In this document: in pieces, positions 25,920-37,709 of the stretch | Numbering within the stretch: the stretch's first letter is position 1 | Layout: each line of letters starts with the position of its first letter | From: Gorsachius magnificus | Taxonomy: Eukaryota; Chordata; Aves; Pelecaniformes; Ardeidae | NCBI GenBank assembly: GCA_034008185.1 | Contig: CM067086.1 | Span: forward strand, 13,516,507-13,580,506 | Direction of reading: 5' to 3' | DNA: 64,000 bases | Notes under the pieces: generated by a model | What the model was told of the DNA's origin: nothing | The model's input: the letters and a program-made list of their open reading frames with translations, nothing else | The model's database searches: none | Program-made: the position numbers and the translations under genes

Positions 25920-26392
25920 GCTGAGTGACTGAGTCACATTCAGTAGACTACAAAGATAATTTAATCTACTTTGTACTCAGGTGCGTGGCTCTGTTGCAGT
26001 AGGTACTTCAGTAGGCTGGTAGGCTGGGGGAGGGCCAGACCCACCCGTCACTGGCAGCAGGGGAATATCCTGGTTCCCAGAGTTCTCCACTTTTCTTCTT
26101 CTGCAGCACTTGGGAGTTCAGGCATCCCTCTCTGCTGCAACGATTTTCTGGGGCAAAATTTCTGACTTCCTATGGGTACTTAGCTAATGCTTCCAGATCG
26201 GTGCGAATAGTAACTTCTAGCTTCAGGAGACCAGGAGTTGCTCTTAAAATCAGCAGACACCACTGGCTTAATCTCTTCATCTGAGTACTGGTGAACTCTA
26301 GAAAGTTATCTTCATAAGTACCAATTCTGTATAAAATAAGGGTATAGCATTAAGTGGGGGAAAACAAGACTCATCTCTGTGGGTTACATAAT

Positions 26393-26427
26393 AAACACAC
26401 ATATATACATATAAGTGTGTGTGTGTA
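26393..26427. repeat. CA/TA/TG microsatellite with dyad symmetry
   Basis: An ACACAC, ATATATACATATA, GTGTGTGTGTGT succession. The left CA part and right TG part are reverse complements, so the tract is a near-palindrome. Likely a simple repeat prone to length change. Confidence 0.85.
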
Positions 26428-27031
26428 ACATAATAAAGGTTTAATAGAAATAAGAGAAACTTGTGCAGCACAGGTAGGCTGGCAGGAGTCCCCACCTGAT
26501 GGTGCGAACAACAAATACCCCCATAACACACACTGTTTCTTCTAGTCTGTTCAGGCTGGTATCAGCCCAGGAGTATCAGGGGTGCTCCAACGCAGAGTGT
26601 GAGTGATCTTGGGCCTTAACCTGAATTACAATTACTGTAATAAAAAGTATCTCAGCAAGAAGCTGCTGAGCCACAGTACCCGGTTCACTGCTCCTTAAAA
26701 ATAACTTCTTGTTATCATTTTATAGACTCTTCAGCTGGGGGCAGCCAGTGCTGTATTGGAACCTGGAGCAGAGTCCTCTCTCCAAGGTGTAGGTGTTGCC
26801 CCCTCCACCTTCAGTGTAGGCACACTACCTCATGGATTCAGCGTGTGATTCATCAAGCGCATCTGGCACAATTTATTCTTGGGACAATAAAGCAACTAAA
26901 GCTTCTGCCCTACCCAGAAGTTTGCTGAAGTTCAGAATTTGCTACGACAACACTAACTTTCAGCCCCTAAACCAACTGCAGAGTCAGGTCTTTAAAAAGA
27001 AGCAGACACTGCCCAATGTTCTTGGTAATTA

Positions 27032-27141
27032 TTCATAGAATCATTTAGGTTGGAAAAGACCTTTAAGATCATTAAGTCCAACTGTTAACCTAACCCTGCC
27101 ATCCCATCGCTAAACTGTGTCCCTATTGTTGTGCTTCTAAA
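27032..27141 (-). mobile_element. CR1 LINE 3'-end fragment
   Basis: On the plus strand this starts TTCATAGAATCATTTAGGTT and continues with TGGAAAAGACCTTTAAGATC and CCAAC, the reverse complement of the CR1 3' terminus; the following ~70 bases (to TCCCTATTGTTGTGCTTC) still resemble CR1 3' UTR. It is a minus-strand copy truncated to about 110 bases, with no coding part. Short 3'-end copies are the most common form of CR1 in birds. Confidence 0.93.
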
Positions 27142-30100
27142 GACAGATGCTAGTTTCATGCAAGCACGTGTGTATAACAGATATTTTGAGCAGGAGTTAG
27201 CAACTGAAAGCCTGTGACAAAATGTCTAATGTACAATCTCCCTTCTGGAAAACGGTTCAAACTTGCAACACTTCTCGCCACCTCGGGAATCTGGCATGTT
27301 GTCCTATTTCTGGGCTAGACACTTAAGGGCACCATAACCCTTCAGTGAAGCAGGAATAATATGAACATGTAATACCATGCACTTTTCATTTTATTCTATG
27401 TATAAAAGAATAAGCATGCTTAAAATTTCTACGCTAATCTCTACAGTAATTCATTCTCCTAAATGTTTCAGAACTTGCATGTGTAAATTATTCAGGAGAC
27501 TATACTGTCTTTGGCCCCAGCCTTTAAGGATAAAGCCTTAATCTTCAGATAATGTTTGTTTCATCCTTTCCTTATCAAAACCTTGTATGTCTAAAACAGG
27601 CTCAGATCCACTGTGCCATGACTGTATTGCTTGCTGTTAAGAGGCACTGTCTTCCTTTGCATTCCTTGGGAATTCAGTCTTTGCCAATGAGAAAACCTGT
27701 AAAGAAGCAGGTACACCAAACCACAAACCAGCTGGCCTGCCACTAGAGAAAGGAGGTTAGGCTCTGTTGGAGCCCTTCATACTCATATGAGCAAAGGATG
27801 GAACAGAGGAAACTGCTTGCTACTTTCTGCCTCAAACAGATTCCTAAGCCTCATATAAAGCCTCCAGGAGCAGAGTACAAACTATGTCTCTTGTGAGGGA
27901 GACAGAAAGGACTTGGTGATGTAATCAGGGTTACAAATCCCAACGTGCTTTTCTTCCTATGTGCTGCTTGTACAGCTGCAGCTGCCTGTATCGCGCAAAT
28001 CCTGTAGTCATCATCACAGCCTTGCAACCATCAGGTCAAGCCACCATCCACTAAGCACTAATATCAAAAGCAACGTAAGCATGTGCTGCCCTTTCACCAG
28101 GCAATCCCGCTGCGCTAGCCATGCTATGCGATTACGGGCTGTCCAGCTGTTATCTGGGTTCAGTGACATTTTGTAGTTTTTTAGAAAAGCTCGAGATCTC
28201 ATGTCGGTAGAAAGGGAATGTTAGCAGTAAAAGCATTCACAATTGTGAAAGGACAGTGTTAAAAACTGTAACTAAATATTCATACCAGGGATGTTACTAT
28301 CATCAGGGCTTTTATGGCACTGCTTGAATGGATGAAATGAATTCTCTTTCCATTTAACTCAGTTGCCAAATGTACTTGCTTCAGTGGGAATAGGATTAAA
28401 CTCTTTGATAACAGAATTTCCTGAGGAAGGAAAGTATAGCATGGTCATGGACAAATCTAATAATTTTTTCTGCTCTAATCATCTTATGCCTCAAAGAGGC
28501 ACTTATACCCCAGGGGGGCTAATATTTACATAATTGTAATTTATTGGGTAAAGATTTTCCTAATGCAAAGAAACATCAAAGTGTTTGTCTTCATCAAGTT
28601 CCAGAACAATTTTGAACTTCACATGGAAATGAAAGGTGAAGGAAAATGTTTCTTTGGACCACGTACAGAGAAATGGCACACAATGTTTGAAATCCTATAG
28701 GCTGTTTGAGTATTTTTAACGGAATGCAATTAACATTTTGTGATGAGCACTTATCAGTGCAGTCACTGGACACCATGTACATGGCTGTGGGGGCTTTGCT
28801 TGAATATCTGATTAAAATAATTGGTTATGTATTTGAGCAGGGTGTTTGTGCTAACAAAACAGTGTTTATGTAAAAGGCCGCTTTCTCTAGCATTTAACTT
28901 CCCTCTGAAGAATAGTATTGGGTATTGTAATTTCAGTAATTCTACCACAGAATATACGTTCAGGTGAAGTACCGAATGTTTATCAGTTACCTCAGGCTGT
29001 AATAACTCTAACAGTGATGTTTTTTAGTATTTAAATGCAGGCTTGTTTATTTAATACTTGAAAACATTTTCTGTTCAAATTATTGATGTCCTTTTATTTA
29101 CTCTCAGCTAAATTTAATTCAAATAACTTAACCTACTAATGCAGCTCTATACTGCTTGTTGAACAATAATCTCGAGATGCTTTAAAGGCATGAATTGCTT
29201 GAGCTTAACTGATTAAGATTCCCACAGATGTGGGAAGTACTGTGCTCTTTCTGCAAGCAGGAAAAAGCACAGATGGAAGCTCAGGCTTAGGAAATGAGAC
29301 AAGAAAGATCCTCAAACTCAACCACAGCAGTTCATGTTCAGGTTTTTTCACAGCCATAGATCATGAGTTTTCAAAATTTTTCAGGACGTGAGTGAGACCA
29401 CTGAGAATATCACAAGGACATTGTGGTTTTTTTAATGAGGGGAAGGAAGGCTGTTGAAAAGTATCTTTCATTAGGTTAGCGATGCAGTTGAAGAAGGGTT
29501 AGAGGAGAGCTCACACACCGCAAGCATGTGACAAAAAGGAGCAGGGCAAGAGCTCAAGGAGTTGTTAGGAGCAGCTTCCTAAACACGCTCTCAGCCTGAA
29601 GTGGGTTTCTTCCTGTTGAGACAAGAGGAAGGCTAGGAGATTTCAAATGTAAGGCTTGGGCTTTTATTGTTTTTTCCATTTGAACGAGAAAGAGATTTGA
29701 GTTCAAGCGCCAGTTTTCTATGGATTTAATAGACAATATAAAAATTGCCTAGGAGACTCAAACTTTTTATGGTGCAAATGCAAATGGGAAAAACCCCACA
29801 TACAATGCAGTGTTTTGTTCAAACATTTGAAATTGAGATAAACTGGTTTCAAAAAAATTCTTATCTGTTGGCTTTGCAGGTTTATTGAATATTTCAGTGT
29901 CAGAAAAGCTCATAGAAAATTATTTTTTTTTAGCCTGTACATTCAGGTCTGATTGGGGTAATTTTAAATTTGCTTTATACTGACATTTATGGTAGGGACT
30001 TCACTGTGGAATTTGTTATTTTCTAGCTGAGGTGCAGAAACCTTACTATTGATTTACGCTGCAGCCAGGCCAAAGCCCTGCCTGATCAAATACTGAAGGG

Positions 30101-32371
30101 AGACCTGTAGATAAAAGAGGTGCTAGGCAATTTCAGATTCTGAAATAATGAAAAAAAAAATTATTTTTATCATATTTTGTGAGCAGAAAATGCTGGCCTC
30201 TAATCTGATAGACTATCAATTACAAACTGAGTCCTCAAAGAAAACCAAACCCAAATAAGGTGCTGTTCCCAAAAGATGACTTTTCCCAAGCTTAAGCACC
30301 CAGACATTTGAGATAAAAAAGTTCTGTTACTAATGGGTAATTAATGGTTAATCAGTACTGTGCTCCATGAGTTACCAGTGGGAGTAAAAAGTTCTGCACA
30401 GTTTCATCCCTGGAGAGGGTTTTGTCATTTTAATTTTTTTTTTTTTTTTTTTCTGTAACTCACTTAAGTTTGGTAAGTTTTTTTTTACTGATTTAATCAT
30501 GGGCAATTCAAAATAGATAAAAATAAAATAGGAGGAAAGGAAATGCAAAAATTACTAGTAAAGCTAATGAAAGCAGCAAAGTAATGGCTCTACTTTTACT
30601 TTGCCACCTACCCATAAAAAGAATTAGCATTTTCTAATGAGCACCTTGGAAGGAAGATCATGACTCAAGGGCTCTTGGTCCTTGGGACTGCACTGGATCT
30701 CATCCCTGGGAATATGCAGTGGCGAGACTGTAGGACATACAGATGCCAGGTTTCCTTTCCGTGGAAGAAAAGGATTTGACAAGGGTTTTCAGTCCGCCTC
30801 TGCTCACAAGGTTCAAATTGCTCCTGGATCCTGGAGGTCCACTGAGATTTGCTACAGAAAATTAGTTGGTGTTCATGTGAAGCACTCCAGTGTTATTTTT
30901 CTTTATATTTTATAAGTAGCTAGATGATCAGGATCATTTATCAAACAGTGTATTTTTCTCTCTGGTTTTGTTTATTAATAGAAATAATAGATAGTGGAGA
31001 GAAATTCACCTCCCCAAACATTCTGATAACATGCTTATGCATACGTTTTGGTTTTGTTATTAATCCTCTCAGTGAAATTCCTGCTTTATCTCTGAGTAGC
31101 AGTGAAAATAGTTGCCCTACCCAGTTTTATTATCTCAAAAGTTTGTAGTTAGTGACAAGTTCTAAGTGATTCTCAAGGATTTTGTTGATTGAATAGAATA
31201 CTCCTCGAGTACCTCGTATATGAAATACAGAAATTGAATTTTCCTGTTCCAGTTCACTCTAGTGGAAGATTTTAAAATAAATGGCTGACAGAAGTAGCGT
31301 ATAAGGCATTGTTTTAGGCCCTGATCCATTGTATATTGTAAACAATGGGTCTCTTTCTGCTGACTAGTCAGAGTTTAAGATGGCTTCCTATAATATGGCT
31401 GTTTTGTCAGACATTTATTTTCACATCTTCTACTCGATTTTCCTGCAACAGGAAATTCAGGAGAACAGTATTTGGATGTAGTGACCACATCTTGGGGAAA
31501 GGTGGTTGTTGTTATTAGGCATGAACAGCACAAGTATTCAGGCGATGATGGAGTAAGAGATGGATTGTCTTGCTCCGATTCATACTAGAAATGCCGCCGA
31601 GAGATTTCCAGGCCTGGCATGTGCTGGAGTATTCCCTGTTCAGGGAGGAGATACACTATTTGTAAATGTTTTGGCTGCACATACTAGCAGTCTCCTAGTC
31701 TAAACAAAACCTCACGCTTGTGATGATCAAAGTCTGGCAATTTTCTGGGGAGGCAGACTGGGTTTTGCTCCTGTGCTACCAGCCACCTCTGGCCCCTGTG
31801 TTGCATCGGTACTGCTAGCTGAAATTTTGAATTTTAAATAATTTTTTTCACTGGCAGAATCTTAATGTGACATTTTTGAAAGTTTTTTTGTTCCCTCTGT
31901 ATGACTGAATGAATTATATTCAGGGGAAGCTGAAAGTGGCTTGAATTAAGGAAGGAGTCCCTGGAAAAAAGCGCCTTGGAGATCTTCCCTTCTCCCCTGC
32001 CTTCTGGGTACCTGTGCTGAAATTCCCTCTCTACTGACTCTTAAAAATGAAATTGCCTGTGTGTGAGGAGAACATAGGGAAAAAGGCATAAAAACTATGC
32101 ATGATTCACTATTTACTCATTACTGAGAGAATTACTGTTTGGGGGGTTGTTTTGGTTTCAGCTCTTAGCATTTATTTTAGTAGTACATTAATTATCACTT
32201 ATATCTTTGTCTTCTGACCTATTTCACTTTCAATAACCTCAAATTAAAACGCCTTTTCTAATTAAATATCAAAGTGCAAGCCTTTTGACTTCAAACCCCT
32301 GTAACTGTTTTTTTTTTCCTCTACCCGTTCTACTTTCTTTCTCTGTGTCCCCACTTGGAGGGTGTTTTCAG
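27142..32371. other. Unique AT-rich DNA, no gene seen
   Basis: No coding domain, RNA or interspersed repeat recognised. A 19-base T-tract is listed separately. The stretch at about 27960-28200 is richer in GC and CpG than its surroundings but has no feature I can name. The last ~60 bases form a pyrimidine-rich tract leading to the exon-like patch. Confidence 0.5.
30434..30452. repeat. Poly(T) tract, 19 bases
   Basis: An uninterrupted run of 19 T; on the minus strand it would be an A-tail, but no retroposon is recognised on its right side. Confidence 0.9.
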
Positions 32372-32485
32372 CAGCCCCCCGGCGGGATGCGCGGCTGCCA
32401 TGGATACCAGCAACACAGGCTGCGGAGGAAATCGTCAAACAATGGAAGCAACAGAAATAATGAGTGAATGTCCAATCTTGTACAG
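32372..32485 (+). other. Exon-like GC-rich patch with splice-site-like ends
   Basis: A pyrimidine-rich tract (about 32308-32369) ends in TTTTCAG, giving an acceptor-like AG at 32370-32371. At the other end is a donor-like CAG/GTGTAA, with GT at 32486-32487. The enclosed 114 bases are GC- and CpG-rich at first and contain ATG at 32400 in CCATGG context, opening a frame that stays open through the donor (MDTSNTGCGGNRQ..., 28 complete codons). I recognise no protein. It could be a 5' coding or UTR exon of a plus-strand gene, or simply a regulatory element: GCTGCCATGGATACC resembles an RFX X-box. Splice-like words occur often by chance, so this stays tentative. Confidence 0.25.
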
Positions 32486-33904
32486 GTGTAAATTGTCATC
32501 CTGCAGCTTAGGTCAACTATGCATATATCAGCAATTAATTTTCTGCCTCTTCCAGGTGCGAGTTTGTATTTACATACCTTTGAATAACCTTGTTTATTAT
32601 GCATAGGATGTACATTTTTTTTCATGTAATGACTCCCTTTGATATTAGATTTTTTTCAGAAACTATAAAACCAGTGGTAGTTATTGAGCTTTAAGCCTGT
32701 GAATCAGCAGGAGCAAGCTGGTGAATTGAAGACTTAAGTGATGATCCAGATGAACTGTGGTGTGTATTTGCCTATTCAGATGCTGAGAAATGAAGTAAGG
32801 GGTTGAAGACACATTTAAAATGGGAAATGAAAGCAAAGTAAATACTCCGAGTTGAGGTGGTAGCATTGAAATGTATGTACATGCTGCACAAGATAGGAGC
32901 AGTGTGCTCAGTGGTGAAGAAACTAGCAATTCCACAAAGCATGGGCTGAAACAAGGGTGATAGAATTGTTGTAGAACTGTGTCATTTGCTAACCACAGCA
33001 ACATGCCTGATTTCCCTTGCAAGCATGCCTGAGCAGGAGGGCAGCTATGCTACGGGTGAAGGTAATAGAGAAAAGGAAGATATTTCTGAAGGAACTGTTG
33101 AGACGGGCCATTTTAGCTCTGAATGAGTTAAAATAGCCTCATTTACCTCAATCCATTCTGAAAAGTGGCAAAAAGTATTTTCAGGGTAGGCTTTATCACA
33201 TTTATTCAAGTGGTAGTCCCTTGCACAGTAGGCTACTAAATAGGCTGTAAATCAGCATGCCTTTAAATGCTTTTCATTCTTTCTTTCTAGGAGGTTCTGG
33301 GGTTTAGGTAGCGAGGAAGCAGATTTAATGCCAGTTTGTTGTGGAATTCAGCTTTCTCTGATGTTATGTAGGCAATTTATTTTGCATTTGTTTCAGTCAA
33401 TCTCTGTGTCCAGTGGGGTGGACAGGATGGGGGTACCCATTCGTTTTTTCCATCATTGGTTTTTTTTGCCCTTAGAAACAGAAATGTGGATAAAATGTCA
33501 CATGATCCAATTGAGTGAATGGTTTTACCCCACTAGAAATGGAAATTAACTTCCTCGGGCCCTAGCTTTTTAAAAAAGAAAGTAAGAGTGGACCTTCAGT
33601 ATTCCCACTTTCCATTTTGTGTCTGAAGCAAGATTGCCATCAAGCAGGAGCAGGGAGAATTTAGCAGGCTCCATACTTCTGTTCGCAGAGGGACTACAAG
33701 GTGAGTGTGCACCTTAGGTGTTTTTCCCATCCAGAGAACCTGTCACTGGTGAGGGTTGAAAGTGGTGGGTGTAGTGCAGAGAATATGGCTCCAAGAGTCC
33801 TCAGGCACGGGAGAAATCTCTGCAATGCAATTTAAGGTAGGTGTACAGTGTCTGTGTCATGTTTCATTGCTCAGGGCATGTGCAGGCTGAAGGACCAGGT
33901 TTTG
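32486..33904. other. Unique DNA, no gene seen
   Basis: No gene or repeat recognised. The first ~110 bases after the exon-like patch include TGCATATATCAG and CAATTAATTTTC, words typical of homeodomain or POU sites, which fits a regulatory reading of the patch as well as an intron. A 113-codon minus-strand frame (32681-33022) has no known motif. Confidence 0.4.
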
Positions 33905-34012
33905 TAAAGGGTACTGGCCCATGATTCAAAAGATGTGATTTCTAATTCTGGCTTGGCTGTGAACTTTGGGCGAGTCTTTGTAACTTATTTTTTCTCTTCC
34001 ATTTCTTCTGTA
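33905..34012 (+). mobile_element. MIR-like ancient tRNA-derived SINE remnant
   Basis: The order of words matches the MIR SINE core: TTCTAATTCTGGCTT (tRNA B-box side), then GGCTGTGAACTTTGGGCGAG followed by TCTTTGTAACTTA, then a pyrimidine-rich CTCTTCCATTTCTTCTGTA. In MIR these correspond to the TCCTGGCT, GCTGTGTGACCTTGGGCAAG, TCACTTAACC and CCTCAGTTTCCTCATCTGTA segments. Divergence is heavy, as expected for an element older than the bird-mammal split. A formal alignment score would be needed to separate it from chance. Confidence 0.5.
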
Positions 34013-36436
34013 TGGTCAATTAGTATGGTATGCTCCTAGGGCCAGACACAAATTCTTGCTATCAGTGCATACAGCATCAATCTCAGCGTGGCTTTGGCCT
34101 CAGGGTGGGTCTCCTGGTACAGTTGGAATGTGAATAATATTGCCATCAGCATAGCAACTTTTTTGAGACATGTTTCACATTGCTCAAGCTATGCCCAAGT
34201 ATGCATGAGAGACTTCAATAACAACTAATGGGCAATAAGGATTGTGTCACTGGAAGACTTTTAAATCTCATTCAATGGCTGCAAGGGTACTTTCAGAAGC
34301 AATAAAGCTCAGTGTACGTCAGCGTGTTGTAAAGCAGGGGAAAAACAATCCAAGTGCTGTCTCATACTTTTTTCATTGAATCTATTGAAATTGAGTCCAG
34401 TATAACTATAGTGACGCTTTTTTGTATACCTTCTCATCCTGTAACGTGCTTTTCATATAGAGATTCATAAGGGGGAGGAGGGGAGTTCTGTTCACTTGTA
34501 TGATTCTGGCACCAATTTGGTCTAAGATGTGCAGGGAAGGAAGCATGTTTTCAAATATCTACCTGGAGTAATTCTAGCTGACAGGTGACCAAAACTGTTT
34601 GGTTTGTGCCATTTATGGCAATTATGTATACAAATGGCAAGGTAGCTATGCGTGTCGTTAGCATGTCCAATTAAGCTAACTTCTAGCAATGTGATCTTCT
34701 GAGGTGGTCAGGTATGCAAGTAGCAACTTAGCCAATTAGAATATTGGACCTATGAATTAAACAGGGTAACACTGATTCTCAAAGATTTTACTAAATCCTT
34801 TTGGTTTGTTACTTTTTAGCATCTATATTGGTGTGAAGTAGTGCTGCATGTGTACGGCAGCATCACAAATGTCAGTAGGCAACTTACTAAAGCACCAACT
34901 GTCATGGTTTTGATGCTTTTTGATACTCAGTCTTAAGCATTATATAAAGTAAAAGATTATCTAGGGGTTATTAGTAGAGAAAAAAGCATACAAGGATGCT
35001 GCATGAACTGGTTTATACAATGTGATTGCCTGAGCAGAGAATTGGACTCGATGACCCAGTTGATGTCTGCGTTCAAGTAATGTTACTAGTCATGATGCTG
35101 TAAGTATGTAAGAAATACCCGCCCACTGTCACTTTCTGTTGGCAAAAAGGACCATGTTAACTGCTACAGATTTTGACTTCAGTCAGTTTCTTTTCTCCTA
35201 GCAGTTTTCTTTTTCAGGGATTGCATTGTTTGAACGTCTCTGTTTAAAAAAAAAACAAACAACAAAAATGCATTTCCTGGAGGGTATTGACTTAATATTG
35301 AGATTTTTGGACTTTGTAATAAGAAATCTGTCTAAAACTTTAGAGTGGAAACCTTCGTGTTTGCTAGATTGTGGAGAATTAACTTCATAAACATGAGTGA
35401 CTCTAGTCTGCGGTGTAGTTGCTGCTGCACTGAAGATGACTACATGAGTACGTGCAGTTCCTTGTGTCCTTGCTCTTTGCCTGGCTTGCTGTTTCTCCAG
35501 TCGACCTGGGGAGAAAAATACAGACATGGGCTCAATGTTTGTGGTCAATGAGATGTGCAGTGTTTTTTTGCTAGCAAACTGAAGACTGTTAGCTGTATGA
35601 AAGAGCTGAAAAGCTCTTGTTCACTGTTCAGAGCCATTGCCTGTGACAAAACACTTACGCTTAGCCTCATTATATGGAAGCATTAAACAGCACACAGAAA
35701 TGTAAAAGAGCTGCAGCTGGAGTCAAAGAATTTGAAAAATGTTTTGCTTGGTAAATGTGATAAATGACAAAGCTGTTTAGAAGAGGAAGAACAGTTATTT
35801 AAAGCAAATATGTCAGATCCTTGGTGAATAACTGGTAGAGCTCTAAATAACTTGTTTTAGAAGTGTTCCCCTTTCCAAGAAGGACTTTCTTATGTGAGAG
35901 TCACTATAGGATAAGGCTGAAATTGAAGGCATTGGGAAGGAAGCTGCGTATATGTTGAAGAGCGTTGCTGATGCCGCATTGAAGAGACTATTGTAACGAC
36001 ATGGAAAAGAACACCTAAACACAACTAATAATTTGCAAAGAATTTACTCATGATACATGACAAGTCTAAACCATGGAGCAAATTCTCACCTGACGTAAAT
36101 CAGCATAGCTTCAGGAAAGTCAAGGGAGGAACACTAATGCGTGTCACAGCTGGTAGTTTATTTTGTTGAATGTGTATTTAATTTACTACTTTATTTTACA
36201 TACAGGATCAGATTTACTCATCTGTCGATCTCTGAGCTCCAGCCAGGATTCCCTCAGTTTTTGATAATCCTTCATTTTTTTGTAACATCTTAATCACTTC
36301 TGATGCAATTGGTTATGATATTGTGGCTATGCAGAAGATTGTCATTTAAAGTGAGGAGCAAGCAGCTGGAACAGAAGAATTCATAGCAATAATACTGAAT
36401 TTTTTACCACCTTTCATCTCAGATTATTCATTACTT
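34013..36436. other. Unique DNA, no gene seen
   Basis: No coding domain or repeat family recognised. A 20-base CR1-like phrase near 35045 was considered and rejected. Frames at 35198-35551 on both strands overlap each other and match nothing known. Confidence 0.5.
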
Positions 36437-37623
36437 TGGTGATCAGGCCCAGTCAGCGTGGGTTCACGAAAGGCAGGTCTTGCCTAACCAACCTGATTTC
36501 CTTCTATGACCAGGTGACCTGCCTGGTAGATGAGGGAAAGGCTGTGGGTGTTGTCTACCTGGACTTCAGCAAAGCCTTCGACACAGTCTCCCATAGCATT
36601 CTCCTGGAGAAGCTGGCAGTTCATGGCCTAGATGGATGTACTCTTCGCTGGGTTAAAAACTGGCTGGGTGGCCGAGCCCAGAGAGTCATGGTGAATGGAG
36701 CTAAATCCAGGTGGCGGCCGGTCACAAGCGGTGTCCCCCAGGGCTCAGTTTTAGGGCCGGTCTTGTTTAATATCTTTATCAATGACCTGGATGAGGGGAT
36801 TGAGTGTGCCCTCAGTAAATTTGCAGATGACACCAAACTGGGTGGTAGTGTTGATCTGCTCGAGGGGAGGAGGGCTCTGCAGAGAGACCTGGACAGGCTG
36901 GATCGATGGGCCGAGGCCAATTGTATGAGGTTCAACAAGGCCAAGTGCCGGGTCCTGCACTTGGGTCACAACAACCCCATGCAGCGCTACAGGCTTGGGG
37001 AAGAGTGGCTGGAAAGCTGCCTGGTGGAAAAAGACCTGGGGGTGCTGGTTGATAGCCGGCTGAACATGAGCCAGCAGTGTGCCCAGGTGGCCAAGAAGGC
37101 CAATGGCATCCTGGCCTCTATCAGGAATAGTGTGGCCAGTAGGAGTAGGGAAGTGATCGTGCCCGGGTACTCGGTGCTGGTGAGGCCGCACCTCGAATCC
37201 TGTGTTCAGTTTTGGGCCCCTCACTACAAGAAAGATGTTGCCTTGCTGAAACAGGTCCAGAGGAGAGCAACCAAGCTGGTGAGGGGTCTGGAACACAAGT
37301 CTTACAAGGAGCGGCTGAGGGGACTGGGGTTGTTTAGTCTGGAGAAGAGGAGGCTGAGGGGAGACCTGATCGCCCTCTACAACTGCCTGAAAGGAGGCTG
37401 TAGTGAGGTGGGGGTCGGCCTCTTCTCCCTGGTAACAGACGATAGGACGAGGGGGAATGGCTTGAAGCTGCGCCAGGGCAGGTTTAGGCTAGACATTAGG
37501 AAAAACTTCTTCACCGAGAGGGTTGTCAGGCTCTGGAATGGGCTACCCAGGGAGGTGGTGGAGTCCTCATCCCTGGAGGTATTTAAAAGAAGGATAGATG
37601 AGGTGCTTAGGGACATGGTTTAG
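36436..37623 (+). pseudogene. CR1 ORF2 C-terminal two-thirds of RT, frame open
   Basis: This frame encodes 395 residues with no internal stop but no ATG start: the first codon is TTG, close to or just outside the element boundary. Motifs in order are [14 protein letters not shown] (7-20), motif [14 protein letters not shown] (41-53, catalytic Asp kept), [12 protein letters not shown] (97-108), and motif C FADD (129-132, bases 36820-36831), the family's version of YADD. Then follow the thumb and CR1-specific C-terminal segment with [20 protein letters not shown] and [17 protein letters not shown], and [19 protein letters not shown] near the natural C-terminus. Lacking the endonuclease and RT N-terminus and any promoter, it is not expected to make a working protein. 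Confidence 0.95.
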
Positions 37624-37709
37624 TGGTGGGATGGCAGGTTAGGTTAAAGGTTGGACTCGATGATCTTAAAGGTCTTTTCCAACCGAGATGATTCTACGAT
37701 TCTATGATA
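36437..37709 (+). mobile_element. CR1 LINE, 5'-truncated, with open ORF2 remainder
   Basis: A plus-strand CR1 beginning inside the reverse transcriptase gene and running to the 3' end. After the ORF2 stop (37621-37623) comes a short 3' UTR (GGATGGCAGGTTAGGTTAAA...), the conserved GGTTGGACTCGATGATCTTA segment, and the tail ATTCTACGATTCTATGAT. All ~1.19 kb of remaining ORF2 is open, pointing to a fairly young insertion compared with the decayed copy at 7 kb. Base composition (GC-rich) contrasts sharply with the AT-rich flanks. 5' truncation is the normal product of incomplete target-primed reverse transcription. Confidence 0.98.

Larger units (their letters stand above)
17942..27031. other. Unique DNA, no gene seen
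   Basis: I recognise no gene or repeat family. Local texture includes a pyrimidine-rich, GC-raised stretch at about 22005-22340 (129-codon chance frame), a GC-raised patch near 21350-21450, and an A-tract and CA/TG-type microsatellite listed separately. Frames of up to 143 codons (19659-20090, minus) match nothing known to me. Confidence 0.5.

Noticed and set aside
26262..26300. Possible MIR scrap (GGCTTAATCTCTTCATCTGA)
   Set aside because: Too short and missing the GTGTGACCTTGGGCAAG core.
35038..35070. CR1-like phrase (AATTGGACTCGATGACCC) near 35.04 kb
   Set aside because: Only about 18 bases resemble the CR1 3' segment; no tail or adjoining 3' UTR text follows, so chance similarity is as likely.
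36751..37296. 181-codon minus-strand frame inside the CR1 copy
   Set aside because: Antisense shadow of the open CR1 reverse transcriptase frame.
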